Shown here piece by piece: positions 35,835-44,731 of a stretch of DNA of 64,000 bases (its first letter is position 1; each line of letters starts with the position of its first letter). The notes beneath the pieces are model-generated. The model worked only from the letters and a program-made list of their open reading frames with translations. It did no database searches and was not told where the DNA came from. The stretch is from assembly GCF_011769525.1 (NCBI RefSeq), contig NZ_CP050440.1, positions 124,001-188,000 on the forward strand, given 5' to 3'. Position numbers and translations under genes: made by a program. This DNA comes from Tolypothrix sp. PCC 7910 (lineage in GTDB: Bacteria > Cyanobacteriota > Cyanobacteriia > Cyanobacteriales > Nostocaceae).

Positions 35835-36751
35835 TACTTAGATAATCTTGTCATTTCAAATAAATGCTGGGCATTCTTGCCTAAAAATGCATCAAAAAGT
35901 TTATGTTTTCCGGGCTCTATCTCAACGGGATAACGTTGAGCAATTTCATAATAAGCATAAGTCCACGGAATCTGAATTTCTGCATTATTGCTATCATCTA
36001 AAACAGTTACCATTTCCGTTACAGCTTGGGTTGCTGTTTGACGCAAACCGCAGGCAATATTACCTTCTATCTCAGCTTTCATTGGAATACCCAAGTTAAT
36101 TAAACCCTGAACTGTCGCATCAATATCTGGGTATTTTGCAGTGTTTTGGCGGTTGACGTAGCCTGTAAAATGATTGACCGCATAACCATGCAACAATACC
36201 CAAGCACCGTACTGAGTGACCTGATTCACTGATTCCACAACAGAACGTTGAGGAGTTTTCCAAGGACGGGTAAACATTTTTAGAGATTGTTGGGCAATAC
36301 TTTTTTCGTCTTCATCTTCTTTGAGTGAACTTGGTAAAGAATAGATGAGTTGGTAATCAAGTGAAGATACTGTTTGATATATGTATTGAGCAATATTAGC
36401 AGGTAATTCATCTACAATTAACTCACTAATAAATAGCTTGGGCAAGTCAAATTCTGCCTGCTGAGGATGACTATAATGACGGGCATATAAGTGAGTTTCC
36501 GGGAAAATATATTCTCCTGCTGCTATGTAACCTAAAGCTGTAGCTAATTGTTCTAGATAATTAATTCCCAAATTAACTTTACCTGTAGGCGTATCGAGAG
36601 ATAAACGCAAAGAACGCAAAGCAATGTGGTCATTAGCAACAGTTCCACCCACAGCAGTAATCATTTGTTGATAGGTACGGGCATAACTTACTCTGGTGCT
36701 GTATTCTTCCCAGAGAGATGAATAGAGATGAAGGGCTATTTGGGGTTTCAT
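35834..36751 (-). CDS. DUF1338 domain protein (2-oxoadipate dioxygenase/decarboxylase-like)
   Basis: The 305-residue protein matches the DUF1338/HglS-like fold, an Fe(II)-dependent enzyme that in characterised members turns 2-oxoadipate into 2-hydroxyglutarate in lysine breakdown. Motifs that fit are TVANDHIALRSLRL (first metal His) and ALLHGYAVNHFTGYVNR-type sequence seen as LLHGYAVNHFTGYVNR (second His), with YYEIAQRYP near the end (Glu region). It is shorter than bacterial HglS (about 450), so it belongs to the short subgroup. It lies 102 bp downstream of an aminotransferase gene on the same strand, which would fit an amino-acid catabolic pair. The substrate is inferred, not shown. Confidence 0.65.
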   Translation of the reverse strand: MKPQIALHLYSSLWEEYSTRVSYARTYQQMITAVGGTVANDHIALRSLRLSLDTPTGKVNLGINYLEQLATALGYIAAGEYIFPETHLYARHYSHPQQAEFDLPKLFISELIVDELPANIAQYIYQTVSSLDYQLIYSLPSSLKEDEDEKSIAQQSLKMFTRPWKTPQRSVVESVNQVTQYGAWVLLHGYAVNHFTGYVNRQNTAKYPDIDATVQGLINLGIPMKAEIEGNIACGLRQTATQAVTEMVTVLDDSNNAEIQIPWTYAYYEIAQRYPVEIEPGKHKLFDAFLGKNAQHLFEMTRLSK

Positions 36752-36807
36752 AAGCTAGAAGATTTTAGATTTATCAGTAAATATTAAGTAATACAACGAG
36801 ACAGATG

Positions 36808-36834
36808 GTGCGTTATGCTATCGCTAACGCACCC
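36808..36834. repeat. Dispersed palindromic repeat (GGTGCGTTA family)
   Basis: GGTGCGTTA and TAACGCACC flank TGCTATCGC, followed by CCTACTTTATAAAT as in related repeats. It lies in the 102-bp gap between the aminotransferase and DUF1338 genes. Confidence 0.7.
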
Positions 36835-36852
36835 TACTTTATAAATCATCTC

Positions 36853-38151
36853 TTAGGAACTTAAGATATCTGAGAGAATATCTAAAGCAATATGAATTTG
36901 ATTGCTATCGATAACTAAAGGTGGGCAAAAACGAATTGCAGCTTTACCACAACCAAGTAATAATAAACCTCGCAAGAAAGCTTCTTGAATGATGCGATCG
37001 CGCAGATTACGATCAAGATTACCTTCTTCATCCCATAAATCCACCGCTACCATTAAACCTTTACCTCGTGGTAAGGATAGGCGGGGAAATTTTTCATGTA
37101 ATTGAGTTAAACCTGTTTGTAATAACTCTCCCATTTGCAAGGCGTTAGCCATTAAACCACTTTCTAAAAGCCTTAGTGTCGCAATCCCAGCAGCGCAAGC
37201 TACGGGATTTCCACCAAATGTTGTAGCATGGGCCCCTGGAGGCCAAGTCATTAATTCTGGGCGAGAGAGAATTGCACCTAAAGGTAAGCCGCTAGCAATT
37301 CCTTTGGCTATGGTAATGATATCAGGCATCACCCCCCAATGCTCAATGGCAAATAAGCGTCCGGTGCGCCCCATCCCCGATTGCACTTCATCAACTACCA
37401 TCAGGATGCCATAGCGATCGCATATTTCCCGAATTCTTGGTAAAAAACCATCTTCCGGTACGATGTAGCCACCTTCTCCTTGTATCGCTTCTACAACAAT
37501 TGCTGCTACCTCCTGGGGTGGTAATATCGTTGGAAATAAATGTTTTTCTAAATAATCTAAACTGGCGTGAGTACCATAAGGAATATGAGTGACACCGGGT
37601 ACAAAGGGGCCAAAATTCTGTCTTTGCACTACTTTAGAAGCAGTCAGAGACATTGCACCATAAGTGCGTCCGTGGAATGCACCTAAAAATGCGACGATTT
37701 GCGATCGCTTAGTGTAATATCGAGCTAGTTTAATTGCTCCTTCGTTAGATTCCGCCCCGGAATTTGTAAAAAATACCTTAGCACCTGCGGGAAAAGGGGC
37801 GCGACTAGCTAATTTTTCGGCTAATTCCACCATCGGTTCATAATAAAAATCAGTCCCCGACATATGTAGAAGATTTGCTGACTGTGCTTGAATAGCTGCA
37901 ATCACTTCTGGGTGTGCGTGTCCGGTATTAGTTACCGCAATTCCTGCAGTCATATCTAAGAAAACATTACCGTCAACATCCTCCACCATACAACCTTCAC
38001 CCCTAGCCACCACTAAGGGATAATCTCTTGTATAAGAAGGAGAAGTGACAGCGCGATCGCGTTCTATAATTGCTTGAGCATGAGGCCCCGGTAAAGAAGT
38101 CACTAAACTTGGTACACGGGGTAAACCAAGATTCACAGGGATACTCAACAT
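36853..38151 (-). CDS. Class III PLP aminotransferase (acetylornithine/4-aminobutyrate aminotransferase family)
   Basis: The 432-residue protein shows class III aminotransferase hallmarks: FLDMTAGIAVTNTGHAHPEV, FTNSGAESNEGAIKLAR, the PLP-loop VEAIQGEGGY, VVDEVQSGMGRTG (the Asp binding the pyridine N) and IITIAKGIASGLPLGAI with the PLP lysine. Near the end is ATTFGGNPVACAAG. Members transfer an omega- or alpha-amino group from ornithine, acetylornithine, GABA, lysine or branched-chain substrates; the type cannot be fixed here. It resembles the archaeal-type subgroup more than ArgD, which is usually shorter (about 400). The DUF1338 gene follows 102 bp downstream on the same strand. Confidence 0.85.
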   Translation of the reverse strand: MLSIPVNLGLPRVPSLVTSLPGPHAQAIIERDRAVTSPSYTRDYPLVVARGEGCMVEDVDGNVFLDMTAGIAVTNTGHAHPEVIAAIQAQSANLLHMSGTDFYYEPMVELAEKLASRAPFPAGAKVFFTNSGAESNEGAIKLARYYTKRSQIVAFLGAFHGRTYGAMSLTASKVVQRQNFGPFVPGVTHIPYGTHASLDYLEKHLFPTILPPQEVAAIVVEAIQGEGGYIVPEDGFLPRIREICDRYGILMVVDEVQSGMGRTGRLFAIEHWGVMPDIITIAKGIASGLPLGAILSRPELMTWPPGAHATTFGGNPVACAAGIATLRLLESGLMANALQMGELLQTGLTQLHEKFPRLSLPRGKGLMVAVDLWDEEGNLDRNLRDRIIQEAFLRGLLLLGCGKAAIRFCPPLVIDSNQIHIALDILSDILSS

Positions 38152-38447
38152 ATTTTTTTAGATTTTTTTAAGATAATGTTTGATTAAAAACCGAGGTTTC
38201 AACTATTGCAGTAGCATTTGATTCTCTTTGCTAAAGATTTATGCTTAATTTTAATTATGAGTAATGGGTAATTGGTAGTTGGTGTTTGTTATTTTTCCCC
38301 CTGCTCCCTGCTCCCCTGCTTTTTCCCAATCCCCAGTTCCCAATCCCCTTACCATCTAGATTTGGCAATTTGGCAGATATTTTTATTATTAAGTTGGTAT
38401 CTTAAAACTCGCGAATGTCTTTGTGCGACAATACCGACTTGCAGAAT

Positions 38448-38477
38448 CCCCTGGCTAATCACCGGGGGTCTTTTTTT
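38448..38477 (+). terminator. Orphan Rho-independent terminator (candidate sRNA 3' end)
   Basis: The stem CCCCTGG (38448-38454) with CCGGGGG (38462-38468), one G-U pair, is followed by TCTTTTTTT. The nearest plus-strand gene upstream is more than 2 kb away, so it likely ends a small RNA starting around 38360-38400. Confidence 0.65.
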
Positions 38478-38535
38478 ATTGTTAAATGTTGACTGTTAAC
38501 TATCGACAGTCAACAGTCAACCAACCTGATTACTA

Positions 38536-38743
38536 AGAGGTTATTTATAAAGTAAAAATAAAATTACTGTAGGATGTGTTAGGCGCTGGTTTCCAATATG
38601 ATTTGTCACGAAAGAACTATCCAAGCGCCTAAGGCATCATCCATGCGGCGGTGCGTTACGGCTAAATTCCATTGTCTCTGTGTCCCAAATCCTTTCATAG
38701 CCGTAACACACCCTACTGAAGATTTACTTTATAAATGGTCTCT
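38536..38743. mobile_element. MITE-like element (208 bp) with terminal inverted repeats
   Basis: The left end AGAGGTTATTTATAAAGTAA and the right end TTACTTTATAAATGGTCTCT are inverted repeats with about three mismatches over 21 bases. Inside are two more stems: TTAGGCGCTGG with CCAAGCGCCTAA, and GTGCGTTACGGCTA with TAGCCGTAACACAC. No open frame. It would fold into a long branched hairpin. Confidence 0.75.
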
Positions 38744-38770
38744 AAGTATGTAATTTCAATATGTAATAGG

Positions 38771-39046
38771 TTAGTTATTTTGCTCTGGGCGTTTGCGAAA
38801 TAAGCCTGTCATACTTATACCAGTAATTAACAAGCCTAATAATCCTAAACCATTCAAAATTGGGTAGATTTTACCTAATCGTAAGATTTCAAAAGTATGA
38901 ATTCGCAGCAAAAACTCTCCTAACTCACCTTGGTGGAACCATTCATCTGCGATTGTATAGCCCATACCAGTAAGAACAGTCAAAAATAAGGGTATACATA
39001 AAGCGATCGCAATTTGACGATGGTATTTGCGAAACATCCGGTTCAT
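38771..39046 (-). CDS. Small PepSY-associated-type membrane protein
   Basis: The 91-residue protein has two membrane segments: about residues 10-32 (RQIAIALCIPLFLTVLTGMG) and 63-82 (LNGLGLLGLLITGISMTGLF). The basic N-terminus followed by HRQIA...TGMGY, and the C-terminal ITGISMTGLFRKR, resemble the first and last helices of PepSY-associated membrane proteins. The PepSY periplasmic part is missing, so it is a short version common in cyanobacteria. Function is not known; such helices occur in iron-uptake-related reductase-like proteins. The adjacent CNT transporter is divergent, 114 bp away. Confidence 0.65.
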   Translation of the reverse strand: MNRMFRKYHRQIAIALCIPLFLTVLTGMGYTIADEWFHQGELGEFLLRIHTFEILRLGKIYPILNGLGLLGLLITGISMTGLFRKRPEQNN

Positions 39047-39160
39047 AAAGCTTCTCTAGTACAGTAACTTTCAGGTTATCAAATACATTTGTCAAATCAG
39101 GCCTATTTTTGTGTATGCTTTGTGACCAAATGTTTTGCTGTGCATTTATTGGGAGTTAAT

Positions 39161-40369
39161 ATGGAACGCGCTATCTCCGCGTTAGGAATTTTAGTTTTTA
39201 TTGGTATATCTTATGCGCTTTCTGTGAATCGCAGCGCGGTGCGTTGGCGGACTGTCGCTTGGGGGTTGGGTTTGGAGTTTATATTTGCACTGCTAATTCT
39301 CAAAATTCCTGGGGGTTTGGCTGTATTTAAAACTCTAGGGGATGTAGTCACTAATTTTTTAGCGTTCTCTGATGTTGGTGCCAAATTTGTCTTTGGTGAG
39401 AATTTTAAGGAGCATTTATTTGCTTTTCAAGTTTTACCCACCATTATCTTTTTCTCTGCTTTTATTAGTATTTTGTACTACTATGGCATTTTGCAACGTA
39501 TTGTAAGTGGCATGGCGTGGGTGATGATGAAAACGATGAAAACATCGGGTTCTGAGTCTTTATCCTGTGCTAGTAACATATTTTTGGGGCCGACAGAGTC
39601 AGCGTTAATAGTTAAACCTTATGTTGCAAAAATGACTCAATCAGAACTCCATGCAGTAATGACCGGTGGTTTTGCCACAATTGCTGGGGGAGTTTTGGGA
39701 GCTTATTTATCATTTGGCATCCCAGCCGAACACCTAATTGCGGCTTTTTTTATGACTGCGCCTGTATCTTTGGTAGTTTCAAAAATACTTTACCCAGAAA
39801 CAGAAGTATCAGCAACTGCTACCCATGCCCAGCTTGATGTGCAAACTAATTATGTAAATGTAATTGATGCGACTACTAGCGGAGCAATTGACGGCGTGAA
39901 GCTAGCGGTTAACGTTGGGGTAATAATTATTGCCTTTTTGAGTTTACTAGCAGCCCTAAATGCCTTTTTAGGATGGTTAGGGGGGTTGGTAGGCTTACCG
40001 CAGTTGTCATTACAGTGGATTTTGTCTTACATAATGGCTCCCGTAGCTTGGATGATGGGAGTACCTTGGGCAGATTGTCTACAAGTAGGGGCATTATTAG
40101 GGACAAAGACAATTCTCAATGAGTTTATTGCTTTCTTAGATTTAAAAACCCTGATTGAAAGTGGCAAAATTTCTCAAAGAGCCATAGTTATTGCTACTTA
40201 CGCCTTATGTAACTTTGCGAATCTTGGCTCAATTGGCATTACCATTGGTGGCATTGCAGGTATGGCACCCGATCGCCAACATGACCTAGCCCGTATGGGT
40301 GTAAAATCCATGCTTGGCGGATTACTTGCAGGCTTTATTACTGCTTGTATTGCGGGGATGTTGGTTTAA
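39161..40369 (+). CDS. CNT-family nucleoside transporter (NupC/NupG type)
   Basis: The protein of about 402 residues carries the concentrative nucleoside transporter architecture: three N-terminal helices (ISALGILVFIGISYALSV), then a core with the conserved segments CASNIFLGPTESALIVKPYV, MTGGFATIAGGVLGAYLSFG, GALLGTKTILNEFIAF and LCNFANLGSIGITIGGIAG. These include the Q/N and G-x-K-x3-NEF nucleoside-binding motif. CNTs import nucleosides with H+ or Na+. The ATG at 39161 follows TTGGGAG and gives the family N-terminus; an upstream start (39089) would add 24 unrelated residues. It is followed by STRR. Confidence 0.93.
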   Translation: MERAISALGILVFIGISYALSVNRSAVRWRTVAWGLGLEFIFALLILKIPGGLAVFKTLGDVVTNFLAFSDVGAKFVFGENFKEHLFAFQVLPTIIFFSAFISILYYYGILQRIVSGMAWVMMKTMKTSGSESLSCASNIFLGPTESALIVKPYVAKMTQSELHAVMTGGFATIAGGVLGAYLSFGIPAEHLIAAFFMTAPVSLVVSKILYPETEVSATATHAQLDVQTNYVNVIDATTSGAIDGVKLAVNVGVIIIAFLSLLAALNAFLGWLGGLVGLPQLSLQWILSYIMAPVAWMMGVPWADCLQVGALLGTKTILNEFIAFLDLKTLIESGKISQRAIVIATYALCNFANLGSIGITIGGIAGMAPDRQHDLARMGVKSMLGGLLAGFITACIAGMLV

Positions 40370-40371
40370 TT

Positions 40372-40460
40372 GGGCATGGGGCATTGGGCATGGTAATTGG
40401 TAATTAGTAATTGGTAATTGTAATTTCTCCCCCTGCCCCCCTGCCTCCTCATCTCCCCAA
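40372..40460. repeat. STRR repeats
   Basis: GGGCATG/GGTAATT heptamers plus CCCCCTGCC-type repeats occupy the gap between two convergent genes. Confidence 0.8.
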
Positions 40461-40964
40461 CCCCCAATCTATTCCCAACGCAGCTTTCTTACGCTTTTTA
40501 GGGATTTTCTCGCCGTAGCCTAATTTCCAGTTGGTGGGTTGCTGTAATTCGTCTGCTTTACCTTGGGCAATTAGCAACAGAGCAATCCGTGTATTTAAAT
40601 ACCCTTTGACTAAGTAATGTCCAGGGGGAGCTTGAATGCCTTCACTGTCTGGGCTATAGATATTGTGTATAGTTCCGCAGTCAGTGTCATTATCAGGTAA
40701 TGTAACTTGCATGACATAGTCAGTTTTATATTGATTGGGGACGGCAAATATAGCATAAACGTGATGTTGACCGCGCCAAGGTTGAATTACTATTTTCTCA
40801 GGATAGGCATAGTATTTTTGACCTTTAGTAGCAATAAATTTTGATGGCTGACAAACAGGAATTCGCGATCGCTTGCGGCTGAAGTAGGAAAAACCCAGGA
40901 TACCAATTAAACTCAGCGCCACAAAAATGTAAATGAATTGATGTTTTCGCACTTGCTCGATCAA
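40449..40964 (-). CDS. Hypothetical membrane-anchored protein
   Basis: The 171-residue protein has an N-terminal membrane helix (about residues 8-26, FIYIFVALSLIGILGFSYFS) followed by a soluble part facing the periplasm or lumen. The middle contains YYAYPEKIVIQPWRGQHHVY and YVMQVTLPDNDTDCGTIHN, with only two or so cysteines. I do not recognise the family. The C-terminus is basic (KKRKKAALG). Its start codon overlaps no neighbour, and it lies convergent to the CNT transporter gene. The last codons overlap the end of the STRR tract. Function unknown. Confidence 0.6.
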   Translation of the reverse strand: MIEQVRKHQFIYIFVALSLIGILGFSYFSRKRSRIPVCQPSKFIATKGQKYYAYPEKIVIQPWRGQHHVYAIFAVPNQYKTDYVMQVTLPDNDTDCGTIHNIYSPDSEGIQAPPGHYLVKGYLNTRIALLLIAQGKADELQQPTNWKLGYGEKIPKKRKKAALGIDWGLGR

Positions 40965-41114
40965 CGACTACGGTTTTTTGGTTATATTCTAGCGATCCAA
41001 AAAAAAGTACGTAGGTATTACCCTACGTAAAAATCGCTTTCCATTCATTCATAGGCGATCGCATTCCAGCAGTACAATTTTGGCTTGCTATCTCCTGAAT
41101 ATATTTCAGCCTAA

Positions 41115-41606
41115 TTAAACAGGGACAGTTAATTTATCTTGTTCGCGAGCTGCGACTACTAGAACTAAACAAAGAATTGCGATCGCATTTTGCCATGCGT
41201 GACGTATTTGAGCGTTATTAAGCCCATCAAATAATGCTATCAAGCGCGGAATTGAAGCTTCTAAAGCCGCACGCGGTACAGGACGGTGTAAATCTACTAA
41301 GTTAGTTAAACTTTCGCGATGATGAACAAAACCAATTACCCAAGCTGTTGTGTGATCGGGACTATCAGGAACGCGCTTCACTCCTAATTCATTTTTCAGC
41401 CAGTTATAAAAAGGTGGTAGTTCTTTAGCTAAAACTGCTCCGGCTGTTGGTAATGTTTCCTTGAGCAAATCAGTATCTAAACTGTCTAGTTTTTGCTGTA
41501 GTTCAGGCGAGTTCAAAAATTCATCGAGTGGGTGAGATAGTATTGCTTCTAATTGAGGTTGAGCAATATCTGAGTATTGGGCGAAAGTAGAAATTAGCGA
41601 TTGCAT
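41115..41606 (-). CDS. Hypothetical protein, third gene of a methyltransferase-cupin set
   Basis: I do not recognise this 163-residue protein. It is mostly helical with a hydrophobic C-terminal segment (IRHAWQNAIAILCLVLVVAA) that could be a membrane anchor or a core helix. Near the middle it has WVIGFVHHRESLTNLVDLHRPVP, with several His that might bind metal. It lies 17 bp downstream of a cupin gene and two genes downstream of a methyltransferase on the same strand, which suggests a three-gene unit. Confidence 0.6.
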   Translation of the reverse strand: MQSLISTFAQYSDIAQPQLEAILSHPLDEFLNSPELQQKLDSLDTDLLKETLPTAGAVLAKELPPFYNWLKNELGVKRVPDSPDHTTAWVIGFVHHRESLTNLVDLHRPVPRAALEASIPRLIALFDGLNNAQIRHAWQNAIAILCLVLVVAAREQDKLTVPV

Positions 41607-41623
41607 AGTTCTTTATCCAAAAA

Positions 41624-41971
41624 TTAATTTTTATCTGATGCTTTCTCTGAAAGTATGAGTAAAAAGCTGAGATTTTCTGCAGTTTGTAAAGCGTGAGGTG
41701 CATTAGCAGGCATAAAAACTAAAACACCAGGCTCTAGGACAATATTCTCACTGCATAAAGTTAGTAAACCTTTACCTTCAATGACACTGATTGTGGCATT
41801 GCGAGTTGAAGTATGTTCCGAAATTTCTGTATTCGCTGCTAGACAAAATAAGGTATATTGACAAACTTGGTCTTTGAGCAGCATTTTACTGAGAACTCCA
41901 CTATGGGGATATTCAATTTGTTCGCGCAGTTGAGTAACAAAAGATTGGTTGCTTGTGATTGTGGAAGTCAT
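41624..41971 (-). CDS. Small cupin domain protein
   Basis: The single-domain cupin of about 115 residues includes LAANTEISEHTSTRNATISVIEGKG (motif 1 region, with one His and Glu) and VFMPANAPHALQTAEN (motif 2 with His). The metal set seems incomplete relative to the standard HxH...E pattern, since motif 1 has only one His. This suggests a binding or sensory role rather than catalysis. The start at 41971 (MTSTITSNQSF) follows an A-rich stretch; an upstream ATG at 42004 would add eleven hydrophobic residues. It is the middle gene of the set with the methyltransferase. Confidence 0.75.
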   Translation of the reverse strand: MTSTITSNQSFVTQLREQIEYPHSGVLSKMLLKDQVCQYTLFCLAANTEISEHTSTRNATISVIEGKGLLTLCSENIVLEPGVLVFMPANAPHALQTAENLSFLLILSEKASDKN

Positions 41972-42016
41972 ATTTTTAAGGAATAATAAAACGCCGATGG
42001 ACACAGATAAATAATG

Positions 42017-42793
42017 TTATTGGGCAACAGCAGATATCAGGATGTAGCCTAATTCCTCATGATATTTATGGAAGACATGGCGCATTTCTAAAACACGCTT
42101 GCGGATTAAGGGTTGCGTTAAGATATTCCACAAAATTTTGATTGTGTTCATAATGCCTTCTTCTTGCAGCATTCGTTGCCAATTCAATAAATTCATGGAA
42201 CCAGTATGATGCTGTTGTACTTGTAATCCTGCTGTCGCGAAAGCTGTAATCCAGCTAGCTTCAGAAAGCGGTGTAGAATTAACACGAATTACCTGAGCTA
42301 ATTCAGCACGAATTTCCTCTTCTTTGTTACAAGCTAATAATTCATGAGAGAGGAATTTTCCTCCTGGTTTCAAGCGATTATAAATTGCCGCTAAAATTTT
42401 AGCTTTCCCCTGTGGAGATTGCATTGTGAGAATAGCTTCTGCTAAAACGTAGTCGAATTTAATTGGTATTTGATCAAGATGAAAAATATCACCTTCAATA
42501 ATTTCGATTTGGTTGTCTAATCCAGCGGCGCGAATATTAGCACGGGCGTGAATTACACTTTCGTGATTTTTTTCTATTCCAATTACTTTTACATGGTAGC
42601 GTTGAGCAAGAGCGATCGCACTATAACCAAAGCTAGAAGCTAGCTCTAAAACTGTTTCTCCTGGTTGTAAATTTGCCCACATGAGCAATTTATCTGTAGC
42701 TATTCTTCCGCCAGGACGCAGATATTTTTTACCTGCGGCTGCTAAAACTTGGTGTCCGGAAGCTGTTTGCAAATTGAGGGTAAGGTTGGTCAT
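42017..42793 (-). CDS. Class I SAM-dependent methyltransferase
   Basis: The 258-residue protein has the SAM-binding motif I VLELASSFGYSAIALAQ (Glu-Leu-x5-Gly), motif II VKVIGIEKNHESV, motif III EIIEGDIFHLD and the later YVLAEAILTMQS. The fold matches class I methyltransferases that act on small molecules. The substrate is unknown. It is the first gene of a three-gene minus-strand set with a cupin (13 bp or so downstream of the end) and a hypothetical protein, so the set may modify and bind one compound. The C-terminal part resembles membrane-lipid or quinone-type methyltransferases only weakly. Confidence 0.8.
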   Translation of the reverse strand: MTNLTLNLQTASGHQVLAAAGKKYLRPGGRIATDKLLMWANLQPGETVLELASSFGYSAIALAQRYHVKVIGIEKNHESVIHARANIRAAGLDNQIEIIEGDIFHLDQIPIKFDYVLAEAILTMQSPQGKAKILAAIYNRLKPGGKFLSHELLACNKEEEIRAELAQVIRVNSTPLSEASWITAFATAGLQVQQHHTGSMNLLNWQRMLQEEGIMNTIKILWNILTQPLIRKRVLEMRHVFHKYHEELGYILISAVAQ

Positions 42794-42939
42794 CTGTGTG
42801 ACCCTCTGAACTCATCTACCCTCACTTTGCCAGGAATTTATCATGCTGTCTTTGAGGTAGCTCAAAGAAGAAAAAAGATATGGCTGTTTTGCAAAAATCT
42901 CGATTAGACTATTGATCTACTATTGCTGGGTATCAAACA

Positions 42940-43161
42940 ATGCGTAAGACAGCTACGACATGGTTGCTTTTGTTGTTCTTGATATTTGTAGGTTTTGGAG
43001 ACAGCTTTCTACCCAAACCCTTAAGTTCTGCCAGCTTACACACTCGCACAGCTATCAATAAATTTGTTGCTGGGCTGTTTCCAAATTGGGATCTGAGAAG
43101 CGATCCGAATGCACGGACGGAAAAGGCTTTAGACGATATAGAAAAAGGCAGAGCAAAATAA
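42940..43161 (+). CDS. Small exported protein of unknown function
   Basis: A 73-residue protein with an N-terminal signal-like or membrane helix (residues 6-20, TTWLLLLFLIFVGFG), then a short soluble part (SASLHTRTAINKFVAGLFPNWDLRSDPN). It is not recognised. The gene lies alone between a methyltransferase and ilvC, and a shared terminator-like hairpin is at 43299-43324. Confidence 0.5.
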   Translation: MRKTATTWLLLLFLIFVGFGDSFLPKPLSSASLHTRTAINKFVAGLFPNWDLRSDPNARTEKALDDIEKGRAK

Positions 43162-43244
43162 GTAATTTCAGCGAATTAAATGTGAGGTGTAGGAATCACC
43201 GTTAATACGGTTCGGATAAGCTAAATCAATTGACGGTTAAATCC

Positions 43245-43274
43245 TGTAGAGACGCGATTTATCGCGTCTCTACA
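43245..43274. repeat. Dispersed palindrome (TGTAGAGACGCGAT family)
   Basis: A 30-bp near-perfect palindrome in which TGTAGAGACGCGAT pairs with ATCGCGTCTCTACA. It is the best copy in the window. Confidence 0.8.
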
Positions 43275-43298
43275 ACTCGGTAAGGCTATCAAAATAAT

Positions 43299-43324
43299 AA
43301 GGGTACAAACATTTTTGTACCCTT
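43299..43324 (-). terminator. Terminator, probably of ilvC
   Basis: A perfect 11-bp stem, AAGGGTACAAA and TTTGTACCCTT, with a 4-base loop. On the minus strand it is followed by ATTATTTT, about 165 bp past the ilvC stop. Confidence 0.6.
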
Positions 43325-43488
43325 AACAAAGTCTATTCAAAATTAAATTGTGGTGAATGCGATCGCACTTGTTCGGTTGATACAGCAGATTGTAAGTTGG
43401 TGAAGTACAGATAATTGTAAGGGCACGGCAGTGCCGATGCCCCTACCTGTATCCTTCATTTACCTGAAATACGCTGTAATTGAGGGAA

Positions 43489-44511
<1,023 letters not shown>

Positions 44512-44544
44512 TTATTGGCAGGCTTTTGATTTTACCCCAAATTA

Positions 44545-44728
44545 GGTACATATTGGGAATGGGGGATTGGGGACTGGGGATTGGGGACTGGGGATGAGGG
44601 AGATGAGGAAGATGAGGGGGATAAAACAATTCAAAATTCAAAAGAATACCCTGTTACCCGTTCCCTCTCATAAATACCAATTACCCATTACCAATTATCA
44701 ATGCCCCATGCCCCATGCCCCATGCCCA
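44545..44728. repeat. STRR repeats
   Basis: GGGGACT/GGGGATT, GAGGAAGATGA, ACCAATT and GCCCCAT heptamers in tandem fill this gap. A 67-codon frame here is a repeat artefact. Confidence 0.8.
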
Positions 44729-44731
44729 TTA

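Larger units (their letters stand above)
38152..38770. other. Intergenic region with STRR, orphan terminator and a MITE-like element
   Basis: The gap contains STRR at 38260-38345, an orphan terminator at 38448-38477 and a 208-bp inverted-repeat element at 38536-38743. No protein gene is seen. Confidence 0.7.
43162..43488. other. Intergenic region with palindromic repeats and a terminator
   Basis: It contains the palindrome at 43245-43274, the terminator at 43299-43324 and a GGGCACGGCAGTGCCGATGCCC palindrome at 43421-43442. No gene is seen. Confidence 0.65.

Noticed and set aside
38272-38499. 75-codon frame over STRR and the orphan terminator
   Set aside because: It starts in repeat DNA and runs through an intrinsic terminator.
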